A stretch of DNA of 64,000 nucleotides, from contig JAGTXO010000045.1 in NCBI GenBank assembly GCA_019448385.1, positions 118,501 through 182,500 of the forward strand, given 5' to 3'. Position numbers and translations under genes: made by a program. Below the pieces are notes generated by a model. That model saw nothing but the letters and a program-made list of their open reading frames with translations, was not told where the DNA came from and searched no databases. Below are positions 27,419-37,037 of the stretch, piece after piece; positions within the stretch are counted from its first letter, which is position 1; every line of letters starts with the position of its first letter. Source of the DNA: Diacronema lutheri (lineage: Eukaryota; Haptophyta; Pavlovophyceae; Pavlovales; Pavlovaceae).

Positions 27419-28036
27419 ATGAACTACGAGCACTGCCAGCTCGACGAGCTCGAGGTGGAGCCTTTTCAGGTGAAGGAGGTGCTGCGCTGTTTGCTGCACA
27501 CTATCCTCTACCAGCGCATCCTTGGCGCGACGCCCTCCAACCGGCACCGCGAGGAGGAGTCGACGCTCTTGGAGATCTCCTACCTTCGCTTCGACGACGA
27601 GACGGTGCGTGTCGCGGTCGAGGAGCGGATAGAGCAGGTTGCAAAGTCGCTGGACAAGGCGAGTGAGGCACGCGGCCAGGTCGACCTCTCCTTCTTCGAG
27701 CGCCGCCTTCGCAAGGGCCTGCTTGGCCTGCACAACGTCGAGGAGCGCGTCTGCTGGGAGCGGTGGTCGTGCACGCTCGTCGTGCGCTCGCGCCCGGTGC
27801 AGGACCATTCGGAGCGCGCAGCGGCGCAGGCGGAGCTCGAGGCGCGCCTCGCCGAGCGCCTGTGCACCATCGTGCACATGTGCGCCGAGAAGAAGGAGCA
27901 CTTGCCGCCCATCGAGTCGCTCTCGCGCGACGCCATCGCGTACGAGATCGCCGGCACCAACTCGGCGGAGACGTGGGGCGTCGACCTGTTCAAGCGGATG
28001 CTGCAGGCCACGCCGCCAATGCCCGCCGTCAGCTGA
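27419..28036 (+). CDS. ATG101: autophagy-related protein 101
   Basis: HORMA-fold subunit of the ATG1/ULK1 autophagy-initiation complex, normally a partner and stabiliser of ATG13. Single exon, 205 aa, close to the usual ~218. Recognised from the N-terminal pattern (LEVEPFQVKEVLRCLLHTIL), the middle FFERRLRKG with ERVCWERWSCTLVV (the WExW-V strand), and the C-terminal EHLPPIESL with a final region matching the ATG101 alignment. The loop that carries the WF finger in animals is short here (NVEERVCWERW) and lacks an obvious WF. It lies 123 bp after the sulfotransferase and converges on the BAHD-like gene. Confidence 0.85.
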   Translation: MNYEHCQLDELEVEPFQVKEVLRCLLHTILYQRILGATPSNRHREEESTLLEISYLRFDDETVRVAVEERIEQVAKSLDKASEARGQVDLSFFERRLRKGLLGLHNVEERVCWERWSCTLVVRSRPVQDHSERAAAQAELEARLAERLCTIVHMCAEKKEHLPPIESLSRDAIAYEIAGTNSAETWGVDLFKRMLQATPPMPAVS

Positions 28037-28319
28037 AGCGCGCTCCAGTCTCCCGAGTCTCTCCCCTGTCATCACTGCGTCCAGATCTTTCTCATCAGTC
28101 TCCCGAGTCGCCCCTGTCTCGGATTTTGGTTGCCCCGCAAGCCCGCACCCCGCTCGCGCGTTGCACTTGGTCTCGGCCCTCGGGCCATTTCCCGTCCGCA
28201 ATCCCGTCACTTTCACGCGCGGGGGTCATGCAATCGGCAGGGCCTGAAGATTTGACAATTGGCCAGCCCTGCGCCTGTGCGTGCATACGCGCCTGCGCGC
28301 ACGTGCGGGCAGTGCGGCA

Positions 28320-29977
28320 TCACTGCTCGTGGTGGTGCCACGAGAGAAAGCCCGCAACGATCGGCAGCGCGCGCACCTTGTCGGCGGCCCTGCTGTTGGG
28401 CGCGTGCACGAGCGCGGCGGTCTCGCCCTGCCTCGGCGTGAAGAGGCAGACCCAGCGGCGCAGCGCAGGCCAGCCCGCAAAGTTTGGCAGGTGGACGAGC
28501 TGCTCGACGCCGGGCAGCGGAGCCTCGGTCGGGCCGAACCGCCACGACGCGACGAGCGCGAGCGACTCGAACAGGGCGCGCGGCGGACCGCGCATGTCGT
28601 CGCGCAGCGGCGGGGGCGGAGCGTGCGCGGAGAGGAGCGCGCGCACTGCATGCGCGTTGGCGTACTCGTCCGGCCGCAACACGAGCCAGTCCTACGCGCG
28701 TGCATGGAGGAGCACATGCCGCGGTGAGGTTTTTTTTTGGGGGGTGCAGCGCGGCGGGCAGCGCGGAGGGGGGGGAGGGGGGGGGGGGGGGACGTCTGGC
28801 TTCGCGCACATTGTAGTTGCCCGCAATCGTGTCGTCCGCGATGTGCGGCACGCTCGCTCGTGGGTTGACCTGCGTGGGACGGCAGTGGCAAAGGGGGGGG
28901 GGGGGGGGGCGGTTGTGGTGATGCGGGGGGGAGGGGGAGGAGGGGAGGAGGATCATTGCGGCGCAGAGACGGCGCCGGCGCGAGAGGCGCCGGCATGCCG
29001 CGCTGGCGTGCTCGCTCGAGGACGCGTTTCCGGGCGCCGCTGCGCGCGCGTGCGCGCCTCGCCTTGACAATCGCCGCGTCTGGTGCAAGTGCGCGACAAA
29101 GCTGTGAGACATGCACATCCGTCGAGGAGACGAACGGGACGTCGGGCGTTGGCAGGTGCGCGGCCTTGCTCTTGCGAGTCACCTCTGCGTCCAAGGCGAG
29201 TGGGCTGATCTCGATACCAGGCCGCAGGCGCGCGTCGAGGTGGAACGCGGCGAGCGGCCCCGCCTGCACCCATGCCATGCGCGCGTGCCCGCGCGGCAGC
29301 CGGTGCGGCCGGCGCACAACGTCGAGCGATGCGACCGGCTCGGTGCCTGCGAGCATGCGATAGATCTTGTAGAACGTGTACGCGTCCGCGATCGTATGGC
29401 TCATCGAGACGCACAGCGCGGTGCAGCCAACGCGTGCGCCGCCCTCGCCGCGCAGCACGGTGACCTTGAAGACGCTTCCACGCGTGCGGCCGAGCGGGCC
29501 GGCCTGGACACCGCGGTCAACCGCGTGGCAGCCGGTAAGCTCGCACAGCTGGTGGTACGGCAAATCTACCGTCAGCTGTGGCGCCTTGGCCTCGACGAAG
29601 ACGTCCGAGGCGCTCGCGCCCCGCGGCACGTAGAGAGCGACGGCCGCGCCCGACCGCTCGCTCGGCGCGAGCCTGCCCGCGAGCCACGGGTTGGCGTCGA
29701 GGGTGGCCTGGACGCTGGCCTTGAGATGCGCGAGCGCCGGTCCACCGAGCTCGCCGCGGTACACGTTGACCGTCGAGAGCGAGCCCACGCGCTGCGCGTT
29801 GGCGACCTCCGAGTCGCTCAGCTCAATGCACTCAGCGTCGCGCGCCGCGTCGCGCGCGCACGCGCGGCGCTCGCGCACGCACCGAGCGCGCGCGAGCGCG
29901 ATGCCGAGCACGATGGCCGTCAGGGCAGCCGCGGGCAGCGCGAGCGGGTGCTCCGTCGACGGCGCGTGGTTCGCCAT
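28320..29977 (-). CDS. BAHD-like acyltransferase (HxxxD)
   Basis: Acyl-CoA-dependent acyltransferase of the BAHD/condensation superfamily; substrate unknown. Three exons on the minus strand: 29977-29063, 28869-28810 and 28691-28320, phase 0 throughout. Intron 1 has a GC donor (AAG|GCGAGG). The N-terminus carries a membrane anchor (LPAAALTAIVLGIALARA). The catalytic motif SMSHTIADAYTFYKIY (HxxxD) is clear at residues ~210-225. Exon 2 (20 aa) supplies DDTIAGNYN, the start of the second subdomain. The structural DFGWG motif is replaced by LPNFAGWP near the C-terminus, followed by typical strands. Length ~448 aa is normal. Intron 2 is G/C-homopolymer-rich. Confidence 0.75.
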
Positions 29978-30589
29978 CTGACGGCGAGCGTGCGGACGGA
30001 AGGGCCTTTTGAGTCGCCTGTCTCTCTCCGGCGGTCTCTGACTTTACTGTGCGCTGTCCCAGTGTCCCTGCTAGACGTTCAACTTGTCAACGCGGTAGCT
30101 CACTCCGACTCCCTGTCCCCGTTGGGCGGATCAGGTGAGTCGAGTGCCACCTAGTGCTCGGTGTGGCCGAGCACGGTCTTCGTTTGCTTTTCGTCTCGTG
30201 AGACAGCATCCCTACAAACGTCGCCTTCTTTGGCGAGTCGAGCCGCCGCCTGCCACGTCGCCAAGCCGACCGCCGCCGCTGCAGAGCGCGACGCCCGCCG
30301 CCAGCGAGCCGCCGCCCTCCCCGCCGCGTCGCAGCCCCCTGCCGCCTGCCTCGGCGAGGGGAAACACCGGCCGCCGGGGTCCTCGGACGGACGTCCGCCA
30401 TGCGCCTCACACCGTCACACGCACACACATGCAACACATGCAACACAGGCACAAAGCCAACAGCGCCCCTGGGGGGGCGCCTCGCGCAGCTTCATCAACA
30501 AGAACTCGCCGCCCGTAATCGGCGCGTACCGCGCGCCTGTCGCCGTCGCCGCCCCGCCACTGTGCGCTGTCCCAGTGTGCCTGCGCCGG
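29978..30589. other. intergenic region with a duplicated gene end
   Basis: It holds no independent gene that I can support. A segment at about 30463-30558 duplicates the 3' coding end of the neighbouring oxygenase (about 30612-30703, offset 145 bp). A 20-nt string ACTGTGCGCTGTCCCAGTGT occurs at both 30046-30065 and 30560-30579. A short ACACA/ACATGCAACAC repeat lies at 30420-30448. Confidence 0.6.
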
Positions 30590-31815
30590 TCAGAGTGCGG
30601 TTGCCTCAGAACCGCGCCCCTGCGCCTCGCGCAGCTTCATCAACAAGAACTCGCCGCCCGTAATCGGCGCGTACCGCGCGCCTGTCGCCGTTGCCGCCCC
30701 GCCATGCGCAGCGCCGCCCTCGGCCTCCGCGCCGCCACGCGCGCTCTCGCGCGGCCGCTCGAACGCGGCGTGCGGCGCGACGAGCGCGTCCGTGTCGGGG
30801 TCGAGGAAGCATGCGATCGAGTAGCGGTCGCGCGCGGCGACGGCGGCGCTCGGCACGACCACGCGGTGAGCGGTCGCGCGCCACAGGTCGTTTGTCCAGC
30901 GCGCGAGCAGCGCGCCCGTGTTGACGAGCGCGCCGTGCGGCGCGCCGGCGGGGGCGCACACGTCGCGCCAGCCGCCGCGCTCGCCGCCCGCGGCTCCGCC
31001 GACCTCACCGCCGAGCACCGGCTTGATCTGCAGCCCCTCCGCCCCCTCGTCGAGCAGCAGCACCGTCACGAAGCCAAAGTCCGTGTGCTCGGACACGCGC
31101 ACGGCGCACGCGGCCGAGCCGTCGAGCGGCGCGTCGGGCGCAGCGCCGGCGGTGGGCCAGTCGGTGGGCGGGTAATGCAAAAAGCGGACGGTGCACAGGT
31201 CGAGTTGGCGGAGCGCCGCGCTGAAGAAGTCGCGCTCGACGCCGAGCGCGAGCGCGCACGCGAGGCAGTAGCGGTGCGTGAGCGCCTCGAGGCCGTCCCA
31301 CAGCTGAGCGGCGGCGGCGCGGAAGGCGACGGGCGTGCCGCGCAGTGCGTCGGCCGGCGCGTCACGCGGGCGGCGCACGTTAAACGCCTCCTTCTGGTCA
31401 GCGCCGCGCCGCCGGTTGAGCCGCTCGGTGCCAAACGGCGAGAAGCCTGAGTTCGTCTCCGGCCGGATCCTCGCGAGCTGCTCGAGCTTATCCGCGTCGG
31501 GCATCGCGAAGAGCGCCTTGGACGCGTCGAAGGTGCGACGCGTGAGCTCGGGCGAGATCGCGCCGAGGTTTGCCAGGAAGAGGAAGCCGTGCATGCGGCA
31601 CGCCGCGTCGATCGCCGCGGCGGACTCGCGCTGCCCGGCGGTCGGCTGCGCGGCGAGCGTGCGCGCGCGCTGGGCCGCGTAGCGCGTTGGCGGATGGGCG
31701 AGCGGGAGCGCGCCGTAGCACGCGCCATGCGGCGCGCGCGAACCTCGTCGCCCACCACAAAGCCCTCGTCCACGAGCCACGGCGAAAAGTCGATCACAGG
31801 GATGTCCGCGTCCAT
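30590..31815 (-). CDS. 2-oxoglutarate/Fe(II)-dependent dioxygenase
   Basis: Non-haem iron oxygenase of the isopenicillin-N-synthase/DIOX type. Two exons on the minus strand: 31815-31744 and 31669-30590, joined in phase 0 (GDE|RARTLAAQ). N-terminal DIOX_N domain: IPVIDFSPWL, then GFLFLANLG. Iron ligands: His and Asp in SEHTDFGFVTVL and the distal His in ATAHRVVVP. The 2OG-binding RxS is RYSIACFLDPD. All key residues are present, so it should be active. The likely substrate class (hormone, specialised metabolite or nucleobase) cannot be told. The last 27 codons are partly duplicated downstream. It is head-to-head with the response regulator, with start codons at most 34 bp apart. Confidence 0.88.
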
Positions 31816-31849
31816 GCTGCGTGAAGGCCGCTCGCGTTTTTGCCGCGCG

Positions 31850-32713
31850 ATGGCCGGCCTCGCGGCCGCTGCCGGCTTGGTACTCTACGCTTGGCTCGGC
31901 GTGTTCGCGCCGGTGCAGCCGGCGTCGGCGGCGGTGGCGCGCGCGCCGCGCGTGCACCGCGCACGCACTCTCGCCGCCGCGCCCGCCGCGCCGCCGTCCG
32001 TGCTCGTCGTCGACGACGATGAGTCGCTCCGAAGCGCGATCGCGCGCTACCTGCGCGCGAGCGGCTTTGCGGTGCGCGAGGCGGCGTCGGGCGACGAGGG
32101 GCTCGCGCTCGCGCGGGGCGAGCGGCCGCAGCTGATCGTGCTCGACGTCATGATGCCCGGCCTCAGCGGCATCGACACCCTCGAGCAGCTCCGCGCCGAC
32201 GCTGCGCTCGCGACGACGCCAGTCATCCTGCTCACCGCGCGCGGCTTCACGGCTGACCGGATACGCGGGCACGAGGCGGGCTGCTCGGCGTACGTGACCA
32301 AGCCGTTTGATCCAGACGAGCTCGTCGCGATTGCGCGCGCGCTCCTTGAGGCCGACCGCCGCTACGCCGCGCGGCGCGACGCCGCTCAGCCGCAGCCGCC
32401 CGCCGCGCCCCCGTCGCCCGCGGAAGCCTCGGCGCTCGCGCTCGCGCCTCGCGACGAGACGCGCCCCGCCGCGTCCGCAGCCGCCGGCGCGCTCGCCGAC
32501 GCGCCGCCTCTGCCGACGCTGGCGCTCTCGTCGCGGGAGCTCGAAGTGCTGCGACTCGTCTCGCGCGGGCTGATGAATAAGGAGATCGCGCGCGAGCTGG
32601 AGATCTCGTCGCGGATGGTTGAGAAGTACGTCTCGCGCTTGCTTGGCAAGACGCGTACGTTCACGCGCACCGAGCTCGCCCGACTCGCCGTCGAGCGCGG
32701 CCTCGCGCAGTAG
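31850..32713 (+). CDS. ycf29: plastid-targeted Ycf29-like response regulator
   Basis: Two-component response regulator with a NarL/LuxR-type DNA-binding domain. The receiver domain has VVDDDES (acid pair), phosphoacceptor Asp in VLDVMMPGLSG, Thr in ILLTARG and Lys in YVTKPFDPDEL. The C-terminal HTH is LSSRELEVLRLVSRGLMNKEI to MVEKYVSRLLGKT. A Pro/Ala linker joins them. The N-terminus (MAGLAAAAGLVLYAWLGVFA to ASAAVARAPR) is a signal peptide followed by a basic transit stretch, so import into a secondary plastid is inferred. Ycf29/TctD-like regulators are plastid-encoded in red algae and relatives; a nuclear copy implies gene transfer. Met at 31814 (MLREGRS) is an alternative start that would overlap the oxygenase start. 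Symbol given by resemblance only. Confidence 0.8.
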   Translation: MAGLAAAAGLVLYAWLGVFAPVQPASAAVARAPRVHRARTLAAAPAAPPSVLVVDDDESLRSAIARYLRASGFAVREAASGDEGLALARGERPQLIVLDVMMPGLSGIDTLEQLRADAALATTPVILLTARGFTADRIRGHEAGCSAYVTKPFDPDELVAIARALLEADRRYAARRDAAQPQPPAAPPSPAEASALALAPRDETRPAASAAAGALADAPPLPTLALSSRELEVLRLVSRGLMNKEIARELEISSRMVEKYVSRLLGKTRTFTRTELARLAVERGLAQ

Positions 32714-32825
32714 CGCCGGCGGGCGGCACACCCACCAATTCTGATCCGAAATCCCGGAATCCGCGCCATCGTGCGCTGCGTGTTGGCACTGCATCCCGTC
32801 CACTGGCACTGGGCGCCGCGGCGCG

Positions 32826-33924
32826 ATGGCGCTGGGCGCCGTCTGGGCCGCGCTCGTCGTGCTGCTCGGCGCGGCCATGTGCTTTTCAGCCTGGTCGCTC
32901 AGCTGCGCGCGCGGCGCGACCGTTGGCGCGCGCGGCGTCGCGCCGTCGGCGCGCGCGCGCGCGGCAACGGAGCGGTGGGGCCGCGCGCCGTCCGAGCTCG
33001 CGGTTGCGGCGGATGGGCTCGCGCCCAACGCGCTGCGCGCGCGAGAAGCGGCCAGCTGGGCCGAGTACGCGCGCACGCCGCCCGCCGACTCGCCGCTCAA
33101 CCGCGCGATCCGGCCCGTGCTCGACGCGGTCGCCGTCCGGCGCGAGGTGATGCTCGCGATCGCAAACGACGTGATGATGTGCACCAACCCGAAGACGTGC
33201 TGGTGGGACGGCGGGAACATCCTCGCGTCATTCATCGAGGTCAATCGCGCCGCGAACATCACCAACTACCTCATCATCGCCTTGGACGACGCGGTCGGCG
33301 CCGCGTGCCGCGCCGCGCGCGCGCCGTACGTGCGGATCGACCTCGCCGTGCCCGACGCGCAAAAGGGCTCGCGCGGCGCCAACATGATCTCGACGCTCAA
33401 GTACGAGCTGCTCGCCGACGTGCTCCTCATGGGCTACGCGGTCCTCGTCGTCGACCTTGACCTTGCCTTCCTGCGCAACCCGTTTGCGCACCTCGTGCGC
33501 GACGCGGACCTGGAGGGGTCGAGCGACGGTTTCACGCGCGGCTGGGCGGGCGGGCAGCTCGCGTCGGTGAGCGACCGGTCGATGGGCTGGGGCGGCGGCG
33601 GGCTGTACTCGCAGCTCTTCACCATCAACGTCGGTTGCGTCTTCGTCCAGCCCAGCCCGCGCACCGTCGCCCTCATGCGGCGGGTCGCGGCCGCACTCCG
33701 CGCCAAGCCGGCGTGGGACCAGCAGGTGTTCAACGAGATCCTTCTCTCGCCCGGATACGCGGAGCGGCCGACGCACGGCGTCTCTCTGCGCGTGATGGAC
33801 CACCTCCTCTGGGCCAACTCGAAGACCTTTTTTAAATCGGAGCGTGCGCGGTTCTTTCCGGGCGCGACTGCCTCTGCACCGATGCCAGTCATGGTGCACA
33901 TGAACTGTGCGCCGCGCGCGTGCG

Positions 33925-34000
<76 letters not shown>

Positions 34001-34270
34001 CGACGGCGGGTCGCGCTCGTGAAGGGCGTCAGCGACGGCGGAGGGCGCCGCGGAGCGTGGGCGCGCGGGTACGCCGTCTCTGGGGAGGGTCGCTCGCGCG
34101 TGCGCCCGCGCGCCCGACCCGCCGCGCGCGCCCACCGCCGCGCGCGCGCGCGCGCGCGGGCAGACCATCCGGACAAGCACAAGCGGATGGTGTGCGTGAT
34201 CGACCGCTATCTGCACGGGAAGCCAGACGCCTGCGACGCCTTTCCCGGAGGCTCGGAAAAGGGCACCTGA
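32826..34270 (+). CDS. Golgi-type nucleotide-diphospho-sugar glycosyltransferase
   Basis: Type II membrane glycosyltransferase of the PF03407 type (RRA/XEG113-like arabinosyltransferase group in plants). Exons 32826-33906 and 34164-34270, joined at N-Y (AAC T|AC CAT), giving HMNYHPDKHKRM, which matches the conserved end of the family. N-terminal anchor: WAALVVLLGAAMCFSAWSL. DxD metal site: VVDLDLAFLRNP. Other family features: ISTLKYELLADVL, FTINVGCVFVQPS, AWDQQVFNEIL. Length ~395 aa. The intron carries a ~72-nt poly-G tract (33929-34000). Acceptor and sugar donor are unknown. Confidence 0.85.
33929..34000 (+). repeat. poly-G tract in the glycosyltransferase intron
   Basis: 72 uninterrupted G residues 22 nt after the 5' splice site (GTGCGC). 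It was left out of the CDS because the flanking exons join in phase across it. Confidence 0.9.
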
Positions 34271-34393
34271 TGAGCGAGAAGCCGAGAACCCCACACAAAA
34301 ATAGCTCTGCACAGACCAGGAGAATCGGCTTCTGGGCGCAGAACGACCGCACGAGGACGCAGTCGTTCCCTCTCACGAGCGGAGAGGGTCAGC

Positions 34394-35323
34394 TCACTTG
34401 CCGCCCTTCTTCTTCTCGTCGCGCGCGAGCGCGCTGCCCTCGCCGGCAAACTTGTGCGCGCGCGAGCCCGTCTTAGCCAGCCGGTTCCCCTGCCCGCGCT
34501 TCCGGCTGCGCTGCTCCTCAAGCTCCTTTTTCGAGAGCTGGCGCGGCCCGTCGACGTCGACGCCCGCCGCGCGCAGTTTCTCGACCTCCTGCCGGCGCGC
34601 TTCGGCGTCGTTGGCGTCCTTGATGGCCTGCAAGCGTGCGGCCTCGGCCTTCTTGCGCGCCTGCTCCGCCCAGAACGCGCGCGCCTCCTCGTCCTCCTCC
34701 CCCTCCCCCCTCCCCCCTCCCCCTCCTCCCCCTCCTCCCCCTCCCTCCCCCTCCTCGCCGCTCTCGCTCGCGCGCGTGCCGCCGGCCGCCGGCTCGCGCG
34801 GCAGCACGAGCATGAAACGGCGAAGCGTCGCGCCGAGGTCGTCGCACCCCATGTACTCCTCGACGCACGCCGGCACGAGCTGCAGCAGCACCGCGAACTT
34901 GGCGAGCACGAGCGTGATGAGCCCCTTGAGCAGCCATCCGGCCGGCTCGGGCACGCCTGCAGCGGTCGCCGCCTCTCGCCGCTTGGCGAGCTGCTGCCGC
35001 CACGTCGTCTCAAGCGACGAGCCGATCGCAGTGGCGACCTGCGGCGGCATGTCCGCCGTCGAGTCCACGCCGAGTGCCACGTTATCCTCCGCGCGCTCCG
35101 CGCCCGCCGAGAAGGTGAGCTTCAGCGCGAGGTCGTCCACGTCAAACGCGGCGGCCGCGGCAGGCCGGGGCACCGTGAGGTGCACAGCGATGGGGAAGGG
35201 GAAGGTGGGCGAGCCCTCCTTCGCCTTGAACATGCGCGCGCCCGAGCATTGCTCCTTGAGCGTGAGCAGCTCGCGCGACAGCGCGTCCACGTGCGGGTCG
35301 GCCACCGCCGCGCGCTTGCCCAT
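34394..35323 (-). CDS. conserved hypothetical protein, possible RWD-like N-terminus
   Basis: About 309 aa, single exon. I do not recognise the family with confidence. The first ~170 residues look folded: FKAKEGSPTFPFPIAVHLTV resembles an RWD/UEV-type strand pair, followed by hydrophobic helices (LLKGLITLVLAKFAVLLQLV, CVEEYMG). A Gly/Glu low-complexity linker (~195-215) leads to a charged, helical, Lys/Arg-rich tail (ARKKAEAARLQAIKDAN to KKKGGK) that suggests RNA or ribosome binding. The chosen Met (35323) starts MGKRAAVADPHVDAL; an upstream Met (35446) would add an Arg/Pro-rich stretch. It converges on the glycosyltransferase. Confidence 0.6.
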   Translation of the reverse strand: MGKRAAVADPHVDALSRELLTLKEQCSGARMFKAKEGSPTFPFPIAVHLTVPRPAAAAAFDVDDLALKLTFSAGAERAEDNVALGVDSTADMPPQVATAIGSSLETTWRQQLAKRREAATAAGVPEPAGWLLKGLITLVLAKFAVLLQLVPACVEEYMGCDDLGATLRRFMLVLPREPAAGGTRASESGEEGEGGGGGGGGGGGRGEGEEDEEARAFWAEQARKKAEAARLQAIKDANDAEARRQEVEKLRAAGVDVDGPRQLSKKELEEQRSRKRGQGNRLAKTGSRAHKFAGEGSALARDEKKKGGK

Positions 35324-35447
35324 CGCGCCACGCTTCCAAAAGATGGCGGACGGAGGTAGGGGCGCGCCCGAATGCACGTGCACGCGACGAGCTCGACCAC
35401 GGGGCGTCCGCCGCGCTTCAGGCCTCGGCAAACGCGACGCGCTCAAG

Positions 35448-35701
35448 TCATCGACGCTCGACTCAGCACGTATTTGCCGGCAAAGTCTTCCGCTTCCTCT
35501 TCAGGCGCGCGCTTCTTGCGCTTGACGCGGGAACCGTGCGTCCTCCGCGCATCGCGGCTCGCGGCCGCACGGCTCGCTTTGGTTCGCGCGGGGCATGCTT
35601 CGCGCGGTCAGAGCGCGATCAGTCGTGCGCATGGGCAGCGCGGCGACGCGTGCGGCAGCCGTCGTCGGCGTGCTCGTCCGCGCACGCCCGCGCTCCGGCA
35701 C
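35448..35701 (-). CDS. possible last exon of a small basic protein
   Basis: On the minus strand, the frame ending at 35448 reads GSRVKRKKRAPEEEAEDFAG and on to a stop after SRASMT. This basic-acidic peptide looks like a real C-terminus but has no upstream ATG in its own frame. A Met at 35701 in another frame (MPERGRART) could be joined by splicing. Weak evidence; the rest of 35324-35796 shows no other gene and is the upstream region of the antenna gene. Confidence 0.2.
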
Positions 35702-35796
35702 GCTTGCTCAGTCAGCTCACACGGTGCAGTCAGCTGCCCAACTTTTCAAAACAAATTGCGCGGGCAAATTAACAGTAACTTCGCTCGTGCATCGCC

Positions 35797-36742
35797 ATGC
35801 TTGCCCTCTCGGTGGCCGCGCTCGCGTTCAGCGGCCCGCAGGCGCTGCGCACGGCGGGCACGAGCTCGGTCTCGATGGCGGCCAAGTCCAAGGCGGTGCC
35901 TTTCCTTGACGCGCCGCCCGGTGCGCCGCCGCGCTGGCTCGGCAGTGGCGTGTGGGCGCGCGGGCGGCGGGCCGGCGCAGCGCTCACCGAGCGCGCCGCC
36001 GCGCCTGCCGCGCGTGCCGCTCGACCGCCGCGCGCATCCGACGCGCAGCGCTTGAGGGCTACATCGGCAACAAGGGCTTTGACCCGCTCGGCTTTTGTGC
36101 GCGCGCCACCGCGCCGACGGCCGCATGATCGCGCACCCGCGCGCGCGCGTCCTCGCGCGCGCTCGCGCGTCCAGCGCGCGCACGCGCGCGCGCGTCCCCC
36201 GCGCGCACGCGCTCGCGAGTCCAACGCGCGCACGCGTTGTGAGTGGCGGAAGTCCTCGCCCACACGCCGCCCTCACCTCATCCCGCGCCGCGCGCACCGC
36301 CCTCCACGCCTTGCCGCGCGCAGCGGGCGTGAACATGAAGTGGATGGTGGAGGCCGAGCTCAAGCATTGCCGCCTCGCGATGCTCGCGACCGCCGGCTGG
36401 CTCGCGGTTGACTTTGGCGCGCGCTTCCCCGGCTCGGAGTATTCGGCGGTGCCCAACGCGCTCGCCGCGCACGATTTTGGCGTTGCCAAGGGCGACCTCG
36501 TCATGCTGCTGCTGATCGTCACGGCGCTCGAGACCGTCTCGCTCTTCGCGACGATGCAGATGCTCAAGGGCGAGACCGACCGCAAGCCGGGTCAGTTTTA
36601 TTTTGACCCGCTCGGCTTTGGCAAGGGCGACATGGCCAAGCTGCAGCTCAACGAGATCTCAAACGGCCGCCTCGCGATGATCGCCTTCTCGGGCATCGTG
36701 ACGCAGGCAGCCATCACCAAGGGCGGCTTCCCGTACATGTGA
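35797..36742 (+). CDS. fucoxanthin/chlorophyll a/c-binding light-harvesting protein
   Basis: Thylakoid light-harvesting antenna of the red-lineage Lhc family. Three exons: 35797-35944, 36049-36096 and 36324-36742; the joins give RWLG-T-LEGYIGNKGFDPLGF-S-GVNMKWM, a perfect family match. The N-terminus (MLALSVAALAFSGPQAL) is a signal peptide with an AFSG-type cleavage context, then a short transit stretch. Helix 1 (EAELKHCRLAMLA) and helix 3 (LNEISNGRLAMIA) carry the paired Glu/Arg and Asn/His chlorophyll ligands; the middle helix is LVMLLLIVTALETVSLF. Mature length (~205 aa total) is usual. This is the clearest evidence that the host has a secondary red plastid. Confidence 0.95.
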
Positions 36743-37037
36743 GCCTCTCGCGGACTGCCCCGCCTGCCCGCGGGGCTGACGGACTGACGACCGAGCGTCG
36801 AACATCAAACTTCTGAACTTCTGTGTGCCTGGCGCGTGTCGGAGCCTCGGACGGGTGGGGCGGTGTCGCGTCCGCCGTCCAGGGCGTACTACGCCCGTAT
36901 CGGAGATCTCCCCCACGACGTGGACCGCCGCGACGGGTCGGGCGTCAACTTCGACGTGCTGGAGGAGCCGCAGCAGCTGCTCGACCTCCCACACGTGGAC
37001 AAGTTGTTCCGCCATCGTGCGACCAGGCCGGGGGCCG

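Noticed and set aside
30087-30452. Minus-strand ORF of 121 codons in the intergenic region before the BAHD-like gene
   Set aside because: Arg-rich, no motif, and spans repeated ACACA and duplicated sequence.
32771-33460. Plus-strand ORF overlapping the glycosyltransferase in another frame
   Set aside because: Arg/Ala-rich shadow; the other frame has the DxD motif and membrane anchor.
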